Origin: Candidatus Sulfopaludibacter sp. SbA3
Lineage (GTDB): Bacteria > Acidobacteriota > Terriglobia > 2-12-FULL-54-10
Assembly (NCBI GenBank): GCA_945865705.1
Contig: CAMBEY010000192.1
Location: forward strand, 1-5,811
DNA: 5,811 nt
Direction: 5' to 3'
Below the pieces are notes generated by a model. That model was not told the origin of the DNA. It did not search any database and was given only the letters and a program-made list of their open reading frames with translations. Both the position numbers and the translations under genes were made by a program. Shown here one piece after another: positions 1-5,611 of the stretch (positions are counted from its first letter, which is position 1; each line of letters begins with the position of its first letter).

Positions 1-84
1 AAAGCTTCCCCGCCAAACACTCCAAATCAAACAAAATCCTTGACCGATGCCGATCAATCTCCCACACTGAAAATGCTTGCGTCG
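1..84. other. Sequence downstream of the CDC48 gene, nothing recognised
   Basis: No start of a further gene and no terminator with stem plus T-run is visible on the minus strand before the window edge. A 4-bp stem GCGT/ACGC at 79-90 is too weak to call. Whether the operon continues beyond position 1 cannot be told. Confidence 0.4.
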
Positions 85-155
85 CTACGCTCCGTTCTTG
101 ATCGACATCAGATCGGAATGAGTGATCGCCTTCGTCGGAATGCGCACCCGACCCT
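85..155 (-). other. Out-of-frame C-terminal tail of the CDC48 gene (apparent one-base deletion)
   Basis: After the AVASR segment of D2 the annotated frame turns into RVGCAFRRRRSLIPI and stops at 108-110. If one G is added to the GGG run at 154-152 (equivalent to a -1 shift), the frame reads SRGRVRIPTKAITHSDLM and stops at TAG 87-85. CDC48-family proteins usually end with a strand plus an 'I...DL' helix (often seen as ITREDL-like), which this restored frame supplies as ITHSDL. What is seen is the open alternative frame and its better fit; that it is an indel is inference. A sequencing or assembly error in a homopolymer is the simplest cause; a true mutation is possible. Confidence 0.7.
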
Positions 156-2225
156 GCTTGCCACCGCGCGCCGTACTGCGCGCAGGGCTGCCTTGGTGCA
201 TACGCCTTCGATCTCGGCACCGCTGAAACCATCTGTTTCCGCGGCGAGGTTGCTGGCGCTGATTCCCGGTGCCAGCGGCTTGTTCCGGAGATGGACCTCA
301 AAAATCCGTTGGCGACTCTCCTGGTCCGGCAGGTTGATTTCGACGATCTCATCAAAGCGACCCGGCCGGAGGATGGCCGGGTCGAGCATGTCGATCCGGT
401 TCGTGGCGCCCAGCACGAGGACGCCCTTCAGTTCCTCGATGCCATCGAGTTCGGTGAGAAACTGGCTCAGCACGCGCTCGGCGACATGGGCATCGGAGCC
501 AGCGGAGTTGCGGGTCGGTACAAGCGCGTCGATCTCGTCAAAGAAAATAATGCACGGCACCGCCTGCTTGGCTTTATGAAACATGTCGCGCACGCCTCGT
601 TCTGACTCTCCCACATACTTCGAGAGCAGCGCTGGACCTTTTACGGAGATGAAATTGACTTTGCTTTCCGTGGCGATAGCCTTGGCGAGCAGCGTCTTCC
701 CGCAACCCGGCGGCCCGACCAGAAGAATTCCTTTGGACGGACGGATGGATGCCTGCGTAAACAGATCCGCATATTGGCGCGGCCACTCCACCGCCTCGAT
801 AAGACGCTGCTTAACCTGCGCGAGGCCGCCCACATCCTCCCACTGGACGTTGGGCACCTCCACGAACACCTCGCGCATGGCGGAGGGCGTTACCTCGCGC
901 AAGGCGTCCAGGAAATCTTCCATCCGGACCTCGAGTTCGGCCAGTTGCTCGTAAGGGATGCCCGCCCGCGCGAAGTCGATGTCGGGCATGATGCGGCGCA
1001 GGCAAAGCATGGCGGCCTCGCGGCAAAGTGCTTCCAGATCCGCCCCCACAAAACCATGGGTGATCTCAGCCAGGCGGCTCATGTCCACGTTCCCGGCCAG
1101 TGGCATGCCCCGGCTGTGGATGGCGAGAGTCTCGGATCGCCCGTGGCGGTCCGGAATGCCGATGGCAATTTCCCGGTCAAACCGCCCGGGGCGGCGCAAA
1201 GCCGGGTCAAGCATGTTGGGCAGGTTAGTGGCAGCGATTACGATCAGTTGCCGCCGTTTCGCGAGGCCATCCATTAGCGCCAGCAGTTGCGCCACAACCC
1301 GTTTTTCCACTTCGCCCACCACGTTTTCGCGCCTGGGCGCAATGGCGTCGATCTCATCCAGGAAAATGATACTGGGGCTATTGCGCGTGGCCTCCTCGAA
1401 GATCTTCCGCAGATGGGCTTCGCTCTCGCCGTAGAACTTGTGGATGATCTCCGGACCGCTCACCGAATAGAAATTAGCCTCGGTTTCATGCGCGATAGCG
1501 CGGGCGATCAATGTCTTGCCGCAGCCTGGCGGGCCATGGAGCAGCACGCCCTTGGGGGCGTCGATGCCCAGACGCTCGAAGACCTCGGGATAGCGCAGCG
1601 GCAGTTCGATCATTTCACGGATGCGCTGGAGTTGCGGCTTCAGCCCTCCGATGTCCTCGTAAGAAGTGGAGCGCTCGACCACTTTCTCCGCTTGCTGCGG
1701 GTTACCGATGACCAATTGGGTTGTTGCATTGATCAGGACCGGACCTTTGGGCTTGGTGCTCTCCACTAAAAAATCGGCCCAGCGGCTGCCGAAGAGCGTC
1801 GCGCGGATTCGGTTCCCCTCCTGGACGGGCAGGCCGTCGAGGAGTCCACCGATATAGGTCAGGTCGCGCTCGGAGAGCCGGAGCGGGCTGGCCGCGGCGA
1901 GCACGACGCGCTCGGCTGGACGGCAACTGGTTCGGCGCACCGTCACAAACTCGTCCAGCCCGCATCCGGCGTTCTCACGCAACAGTCCGTCGATCTGGAT
2001 CCGGGACTGCCCGCGAAGTTCCTTGTGGGCCGGCATCACTTTGCAGACAGTCCCGCGCTTCCCACTCACCTCCACGATGTCCCCGATGGCAACCTGGAGC
2101 TTGTCCAGATCTTCCGGACCCATGCGGGCAATCCCGCGCCCGACATCCTTACTCAAAGCCTCGGTCACTTTGAGCTTGAGAACGGGGACTTCGGCCCGCT
2201 CTGCGTCCAATTTTGAGTCTTTCAT
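108..2225 (-). CDS. CDC48/p97/VAT-family tandem AAA+ ATPase (unfoldase), apparent frameshift at the C-terminus
   Basis: ATP-driven hexameric protein unfoldase/segregase, cytoplasmic by family. The 705-residue product has a CDC48-type N-terminal double-psi barrel and second N subdomain (about 15-185) and two AAA+ modules. D1 has Walker A GPPGCGKT at 231-238, Walker B IIFLDEIDA at 286-294, sensor IAATN, and arginine-finger segment RRPGRFDRE near 344. D2 has Walker A at 504-511, Walker B IIFFDEID at 559-566, sensor GATN, then RPGRFDE. Both pore loops carry aromatics (KFYGES in D1, KYVGES in D2), as in archaeal VAT; eukaryotic p97 lacks the D1 aromatic. I start at ATG 2225 because AGGTG (2236-2232) lies 6 nt upstream and the ATG overlaps the Hsp20 stop as ATGA; the upstream GTG at 2234 is part of that ribosome binding site. 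The last 14 or so residues are abnormal (basic, RVGCAFRRRRS), while the neighbouring frame gives a normal family ending to a TAG at 85-87. Family assignment is firm; the partner or substrate is unknown. Confidence 0.95.
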   Translation of the reverse strand: MKDSKLDAERAEVPVLKLKVTEALSKDVGRGIARMGPEDLDKLQVAIGDIVEVSGKRGTVCKVMPAHKELRGQSRIQIDGLLRENAGCGLDEFVTVRRTSCRPAERVVLAAASPLRLSERDLTYIGGLLDGLPVQEGNRIRATLFGSRWADFLVESTKPKGPVLINATTQLVIGNPQQAEKVVERSTSYEDIGGLKPQLQRIREMIELPLRYPEVFERLGIDAPKGVLLHGPPGCGKTLIARAIAHETEANFYSVSGPEIIHKFYGESEAHLRKIFEEATRNSPSIIFLDEIDAIAPRRENVVGEVEKRVVAQLLALMDGLAKRRQLIVIAATNLPNMLDPALRRPGRFDREIAIGIPDRHGRSETLAIHSRGMPLAGNVDMSRLAEITHGFVGADLEALCREAAMLCLRRIMPDIDFARAGIPYEQLAELEVRMEDFLDALREVTPSAMREVFVEVPNVQWEDVGGLAQVKQRLIEAVEWPRQYADLFTQASIRPSKGILLVGPPGCGKTLLAKAIATESKVNFISVKGPALLSKYVGESERGVRDMFHKAKQAVPCIIFFDEIDALVPTRNSAGSDAHVAERVLSQFLTELDGIEELKGVLVLGATNRIDMLDPAILRPGRFDEIVEINLPDQESRQRIFEVHLRNKPLAPGISASNLAAETDGFSGAEIEGVCTKAALRAVRRAVASRVGCAFRRRRSLIPI

Positions 2226-2740
2226 TTCATACACCTGATTTCAACTACGCCGTTGTTGCAACTCACCTGTGTCTTCTCGCGAGTAGAGCTCACAGGCAGC
2301 AGCACCTCCTTGCGGTACTTCTTGTCGCCGCGCGCGGCTGAGATCGTCAGCAGGTCGTCCTCTACCGTAATTTGCACGTCTTCGGCACTGACGCCAGGCA
2401 TCTCGGCCAGGACCAGCACATGATCCTCTTCCTCGAAGACATCGACAAGAGGCTCGCGAATTTCCTGCACGACGGTGTGCCCGGATTCCCGGTCCTTGCG
2501 GAGGTTGCCGAACGGCTCGATGCGCGGCCTGTCGCCTCCCAGTCCCGTTTTGATGGTGAACCCGTAGATTCCTTTCAGATCCTTGCCCGGCCCGTGGATC
2601 TCGCCGGTTTGGGAGAGCTGATCGCCGGTCTTGGCCATGTCCCCAAGTTTTTCGACCAGATCCCCAAGGCCCTTGAGAATCCCGCCAAGCCCTAGTTCGA
2701 AGCCGTCGCCGGAAGTCTTTTCGTTCTGTTTTTTAGTCAT
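2222..2740 (-). CDS. Small heat-shock protein, Hsp20/alpha-crystallin family, resembling gas-vesicle-cluster type
   Basis: ATP-independent holdase chaperone, 172 residues. The alpha-crystallin domain spans about 95-170 (REPLVDVFEEEDHVLVLAEMP ... EDVQITVEDDLLTISA ... YRKEVLLP ... CNNGVVEIR). The N-terminus is Gly- and Leu-rich and amphipathic (GFELGLGGILKGLGDLVEKL, 13-32), followed by IYGFTIKTGLGG (58-69) and IEPFGN (74-79). I associate this arrangement with Hsp20 proteins encoded in gas-vesicle clusters (GvpH-like); that is recall, not a search result. The protein ends two residues after the last core strand, so it lacks the C-terminal extension with the I-x-I/V motif that links many sHSP oligomers. 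The ATG lies 8 bp inside the end of the sigma-54 activator gene, with GAGGA (2756-2752) 11 nt upstream, and the stop forms ATGA with the CDC48 start. The pairing suggests that it hands clients to the CDC48 unfoldase (inference). Confidence 0.92.
   Translation of the reverse strand: MTKKQNEKTSGDGFELGLGGILKGLGDLVEKLGDMAKTGDQLSQTGEIHGPGKDLKGIYGFTIKTGLGGDRPRIEPFGNLRKDRESGHTVVQEIREPLVDVFEEEDHVLVLAEMPGVSAEDVQITVEDDLLTISAARGDKKYRKEVLLPVSSTREKTQVSCNNGVVEIRCMK
2232..2236 (-). promoter_or_regulatory. Ribosome binding site that decides the CDC48 start
   Basis: AGGTG on the minus strand, 6 nt before ATG 2225-2223. It lies inside the last codons of the Hsp20 gene, so ribosomes finishing Hsp20 (TGA 2224-2222) are placed directly on the CDC48 start. 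It also contains the GTG at 2234 that could be mistaken for an earlier start. Confidence 0.7.
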
Positions 2741-4169
2741 GTGGTTGTTTTTCCTCGGTGTGAATTATCTGAATTGCATATTCCTTCACTTTAGTATGAA
2801 GGGTCTTGTAATCAACATGCAGGAGGCGTGCGGCCTCGGCTTTGTTGCCGCCCGTTCTCTGCAGTGTCTGGGCGATCACCTCCCGCTCCAATTGGGTCGT
2901 GATGCGCCGCAGGATCTCCCGCAACGGCATCCCCTTGAGCTGCGCTAGGTTATGGAATGAGCTTTCAGTCAGTCCGTTTGCCGCCGCCGGTTCGTCCTTC
3001 TTGCCCAAGCTGAGGTGCTCTTCGGTAATGATATTTTCCGCCAGCAGAACGGCGCGGCGGATCACCGACTGCAGCTGCCGCACATTGCCGGGCCAATTGT
3101 AGGCCAGCATTGCTTCGACTGCGGGAAGGGACAAGCTCTTGACTGACTTGGAAAGCTCGATGTTTGTAAAATCCATGAACCGCTTCGCCAGATACAGCAT
3201 GTCTTCACTGCGCTGCCGCAGCGCCGGGACGGAGATCGTGAAATCGTTCAACCGGAAGTAGAGATCACTACGAAATAAATTGTCCTCGGACAGCTTTTCC
3301 AGGTTTTGGTTACTGGCTGCCAGCACGCGGGTGTCCACGCTGATGGACTTGGTGCTGCCCAACCGGTACACGGTCTTCTCCTGGAGCACCCGGAGCAGCT
3401 TGGCTTGGGCAGCCAGCGTCATATTGGAAATTTCGTCCAGGAAGAGCGTTCCCCCGCGCGCAGCCTCAAACTTGCCCACCTTCTGGTGGTCCGCCCCGGT
3501 GAACGCGCCCCGCTCATATCCGAACAACTCGCTCTCGATTAGCGCCTCGGGGATGGCACCGCAATCCACGGGGATGAACGGACCCCTTGCACGCGGGCTG
3601 GCCGAGTGGATTGCCCGGGCCACTACCTCCTTCCCTGAACCGGTCTCGCCCAGGATGACCACGCTGAAATTCGAGTTCGCCACCCGTTCGACAGCGAAGA
3701 TCAGTTTGCCCACCAACTCGCTGGGGCCGAAGGTCTCTCGCAGCGTGGCGGTGTGGTGGACGTGATTGACGAGGTTCTTCAGCTCCATCTTCAGTTGCCG
3801 CTCGCGTAGCGCGCGGAGCAGGACGCGGATAATTTCATGATGATCAAAAGGCTTGGCGAGGTAGTCGTGGGCGCCGGCACGGATGGCCTCCACGGCCCCC
3901 CGCACATCGGCAAAGCCTGTCATCAGGATGACCGGAAGTTCGGGATCGATCTCCATGGCTTTCCGCATCAGTTCTATGCCATCCATTTCCGGCATCCTGA
4001 AGTCCGTCATCAGCACGTCAATGTCCCCTGCCCGGACCATTTGCAGCGCATCCCGTCCGTTTTTGGCCAGCAGCGGCGTTAGCCCCTCGCCGCCCACGAG
4101 ACGCACCAGCGCCTGGGCGATGTCTTCGTCGTCCTCTACGATCAGAACCCTACCCTGAACCTTGCTCAC
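2733..4169 (-). CDS. Sigma-54-dependent response regulator, NtrC type (REC - AAA+ - Fis HTH)
   Basis: Transcription activator that, when phosphorylated, uses ATP hydrolysis to open sigma-54 promoters. The 478 residues form the full three-domain layout. The receiver domain (about 7-122) has acidic pocket E12/D13/D14, phospho-acceptor D56 in VLMTDFRMP, T84 in MTGF and K106 in AKPF. The central AAA+ domain (about 148-380) has Walker A GETGSGKE at 174-181, the sigma-54 contact loop GAFTGA at 221-226, Walker B TLFLDEI at 241-247 and arginines FRSDLYFR at 299-306. The C-terminal Fis-type helix-turn-helix is GGNKAEAARLLHVDYKTLHTKVK (440-462). All catalytic elements are present. It starts with GTG at 4169, GGGAG (4180-4176) is 6 nt upstream, and the start overlaps the stop of the unknown gene as GTGA. 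It runs 8 bp into the Hsp20 gene. The organisation resembles the NtrC-like regulators found in some gas-vesicle clusters (recall). No sigma-54 promoter was seen here, so its targets lie elsewhere or were missed. Confidence 0.96.
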   Translation of the reverse strand: MSKVQGRVLIVEDDEDIAQALVRLVGGEGLTPLLAKNGRDALQMVRAGDIDVLMTDFRMPEMDGIELMRKAMEIDPELPVILMTGFADVRGAVEAIRAGAHDYLAKPFDHHEIIRVLLRALRERQLKMELKNLVNHVHHTATLRETFGPSELVGKLIFAVERVANSNFSVVILGETGSGKEVVARAIHSASPRARGPFIPVDCGAIPEALIESELFGYERGAFTGADHQKVGKFEAARGGTLFLDEISNMTLAAQAKLLRVLQEKTVYRLGSTKSISVDTRVLAASNQNLEKLSEDNLFRSDLYFRLNDFTISVPALRQRSEDMLYLAKRFMDFTNIELSKSVKSLSLPAVEAMLAYNWPGNVRQLQSVIRRAVLLAENIITEEHLSLGKKDEPAAANGLTESSFHNLAQLKGMPLREILRRITTQLEREVIAQTLQRTGGNKAEAARLLHVDYKTLHTKVKEYAIQIIHTEEKQPHD

Positions 4170-4175
4170 ACTCCG

Positions 4176-4180
4176 CTCCC
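4176..4180 (-). promoter_or_regulatory. Ribosome binding site of the sigma-54 activator
   Basis: GGGAG on the minus strand, 6 nt before the GTG start at 4169-4167. It lies inside the 3' end of the unknown gene and supports the GTG start and the 4-bp GTGA overlap. Confidence 0.7.
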
Positions 4181-4360
4181 TTGCCTGTTCGGGGGCGGGC
4201 TAAGCGGGTAGACGACCTTAATATCCGAGTTCAGATAACCGGCCACCGCGTGGAGCATCCCCATGAACAGGATACCCGTTTCCCCCGCACGCAAGGTGCT
4301 GTTGATGCGATCGGCAACAAAACGGTCCCGCCTCTCCAGTAGCGTGTCGCGCAACGGCCT

Positions 4361-4363
4361 CTA
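4361..4363 (-). other. In-frame amber stop inside the unknown gene
   Basis: Minus-strand TAG in the context AAG ATA CGC TAG AGG CCG TTG CGC (residues K I R * R P L R). There is no change of frame across it, and one substitution would restore a sense codon. Translation stopping here would end 192 nt short of the activator start and break the coupling. A TTG two codons further on, with AGAGG just before it, could in principle restart translation. Confidence 0.85.
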
Positions 4364-4811
4364 GCGTATCTTCGCCTGGGCAGCTCCCCCGGAAGCCAAC
4401 GCGGCGCTGGCGATCTGATATTCTTCAACCAACAGTTCAGGCGACTCCGTACCCATCAGTATCGCGCCGCGCGCCTGAAGGCTCAAAAGCAACTTCTGGT
4501 TGCGGTTTCCGGCATCCGCCAATTCCGAAACAATCTCTTGCTCGCGTCCGCAAACCGGCAACCCGTCCTGATAGACCCGCACCCGCCCGGGGCTCACGGG
4601 CAGGTTCCCGGCCACTCGCTCGATCTCCGTCCACAGCTTCTCCACTGCCGCCGCATTGCGCGCCACGCTCTGCCGCCCAAGCGCTGAGAGCTTCGCACGT
4701 TGTATTGACACGCCAAGTGTCCCCATGTCCGCCAGAGTGTGGATAATGGGAATGTACACGAGTCTTTTTTCACGACCGATGGTTTGAGTATCACTCATCT
4801 CCGCAAGACCA

Positions 4812-4839
4812 TGACACACGTTCTCTCCGGTGTGTGTCA
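4812..4839 (-). promoter_or_regulatory. Perfect inverted repeat at the head of the second operon (operator or RNA hairpin)
   Basis: TGACACAC (4839-4832) and GTGTGTCA (4819-4812) are exact reverse complements separated by 12 nt (ACCGGAGAGAAC). The loop holds the GGAG ribosome binding site, and the 3' arm begins with the GTG start codon, so a folded mRNA would hide the start. The 5' edge also contains a perfect -35 hexamer TTGACA (4840-4835), followed after 18 nt by a poor -10 match, TGTCAT (4816-4811). It could therefore be an operator over a promoter or an RNA hairpin. The symmetry is seen directly; the role is inference. Confidence 0.5.
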
Positions 4840-5188
4840 AGACTTTTGAGCTACTCGGCGAAATAATTCAGTAAGTTTCCCTTTCTGTAGTGGTCGATGA
4901 GTAGGGCTTATTGATCCAGACTTTTTCCGGGAGCGGGTTGGCGACCGGAGCTTTGCGGGCAAACCGTTTGGCGTGAGCCAGCTAGAGCTTGTCCCGTTTC
5001 CCGATTTTTTTCACCGGCGAAGAACGCGCTATTGAAAACACGGGGGTTGCGCTTCGTCCGAACCGTTTCAGGCGCCGAACCTGATGAACTACTTGAAGGG
5101 CCGTGCAAATTACGGCCGGCCGTTTTGGCCGAAAGCAGCCAACGCGACGATTTTCGAGCCAGAGACGCCTGTTACTGAGAGTCCGTGT
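4840..5188. other. Intergenic region between the two gene groups, no convincing gene
   Basis: About 350 bp between the response regulator stop and the second operon. Short open frames exist on the minus strand (for example 4908-5108), but their products are Ser/Arg/Pro-rich without recognisable motifs and have no good ribosome binding site. Visible structure is limited to the GC-rich dyad near 5113-5131, two copies of AACCGTTT (4962-4969 and 5061-5068; the first within the dyad CAAACcGTTTG at 4960-4970), and two copies of CCGAACC (5058-5064 and 5075-5081). It probably holds the promoter of the downstream operon, but no strong promoter could be assigned. Confidence 0.5.
5113..5131. repeat. GC-rich palindrome and hairpin downstream of the response regulator
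   Basis: CGGCCGGCCG (5113-5122) is a 10-bp palindrome, and CGGCC/GGCCG (5117-5121 and 5127-5131) form a 5-bp stem around a GTTTT loop. On the minus strand it sits about 60-75 nt past the response regulator stop. The minus-strand sequence after it is GCCGTAATTTG, not a T-run, so it is at best a weak or Rho-assisted terminator element. Confidence 0.35.
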
Positions 5189-5611
5189 TCATTGGCGAGC
5201 AAGCTTCGTGGGACGCGGTCTAGTTGTCCAGGAAAGAACGTTTTCAATTGTCGCAATGATCTCTGCGTGCGAGAACGGCTTTTCGACGAAACCGTAAATC
5301 AGCTCTTGATTTAGAGCAGCTTGAATGATGGGGTCATCCTTGTAGAAGTAACCTGAGATCAGTATAATCGGAACACCGGGGGCGACACAATGAATCTGTC
5401 TGGCCAGTTCCAGGCCGTCGATATCCGGCAACTTGGCGTCTAGAAGGACCAGTGCCAGGGTCTGACAGTTGAGTTGGGCTGCTTGGAGAGCGCCCTGGCG
5501 GTTTAGCGCTCGGATGCACTGAACCTTAAGGCCCTCCACCAGACGCCCGAGGATCCAGCAGATGTCAGGGTCGTCGTCCACGACGAGGATGACCCGATTG
5601 GAGCGGCTCAC
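5189..5611 (-). CDS. Single-domain response regulator (CheY-like receiver)
   Basis: Phosphoryl-accepting receiver protein of 140 residues with no output domain. The fold is complete: VILVVDDDPD at 7-16 gives the acidic pocket D12/D13, phospho-acceptor D58 lies in LLDAKLPDIDG, the switch Ser is S86 in ILISGY, and the conserved Lys is K111 in VEKPF. The residues after about 128 (TTRPRPTKLARQ) are a short basic tail, too small for a DNA-binding domain. The GTG start overlaps the stop of the histidine kinase gene as GTGA, so the kinase is its likely phosphodonor. It may act by protein contact or as a relay or phosphate sink for the sigma-54 activator encoded downstream (inference). No strong ribosome binding site is visible, which fits translational coupling. 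Confidence 0.93.
   Translation of the reverse strand: MSRSNRVILVVDDDPDICWILGRLVEGLKVQCIRALNRQGALQAAQLNCQTLALVLLDAKLPDIDGLELARQIHCVAPGVPIILISGYFYKDDPIIQAALNQELIYGFVEKPFSHAEIIATIENVLSWTTRPRPTKLARQ

Larger units (their letters stand above)
4166..4819 (-). pseudogene. Protein of unknown function, interrupted by one in-frame amber codon; possible distant TraB/ChaN-like fold
   Basis: I do not recognise a named function. From GTG 4819 the frame gives 152 residues, a TAG (4363-4361), then 64 more residues to TGA at 4168-4166. Protein-like sequence continues in the same frame on both sides: RLVYIPIIHTLADMG near 19-33, RVRVYQDGLPVCG, and AILMGTESPELLVEEY before the TAG; LLERRDRFVADRINSTL, GETGILFMGMLHAV and DIKVVYPL after it. 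The true C-terminus overlaps the activator start as GTGA, as expected for an intact operon gene. I recall uncharacterised homologues that run through this point uninterrupted. An early IxH motif, a late 'RDR...I' helix and a G-x-x-H strand faintly recall the TraB/TIKI/ChaN superfamily (weak inference). There is no signal peptide or membrane segment. GTG 4819 is chosen because GGAG lies 5 nt upstream; ATG 4798 and TTG 4840 are alternatives. The amber may be a point mutation (for example from CAG or GAG) or a sequence error. Confidence 0.75.

Noticed and set aside
79..90. Terminator hairpin after the CDC48 gene
   Set aside because: The stem is only 4 bp (GCGT/ACGC) and lacks a proper T-run.
40..1769. 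Long open frames on the plus strand (for example 40-579, 774-1277, 1287-1769)
   Set aside because: They lie antisense to the well-supported CDC48 gene, show no family motifs and are explained by its codon bias.
2226..2234. Earlier GTG start for the CDC48 gene at 2234
   Set aside because: This GTG is part of the AGGTG ribosome binding site for ATG 2225, which has better spacing and the ATGA overlap.
85..4363. Genome-wide reassignment of TAG as a sense codon
   Set aside because: The restored CDC48 frame ends naturally at a TAG (85-87) where the family should end, and only one amber interrupts a gene here.
4820..4840. TTG start at 4840 for the unknown gene
   Set aside because: There is no ribosome binding site before it, and TTGACA there fits a -35 element better. 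GTG 4819 has GGAG at 5 nt.
4908..5108. Short minus-strand open frame in the intergenic region (66 residues)
   Set aside because: The product is of low complexity and Ser/Pro/Arg-rich, with no motif and no convincing ribosome binding site. A second frame here is also fairly open, indicating that composition and not coding is the cause.
5105..5117. Sigma-54-like -24/-12 element on the minus strand (GG then TTTGCA)
   Set aside because: The GG and GC are separated by 9 nt instead of the required 10, and the -24 half is a poor match.
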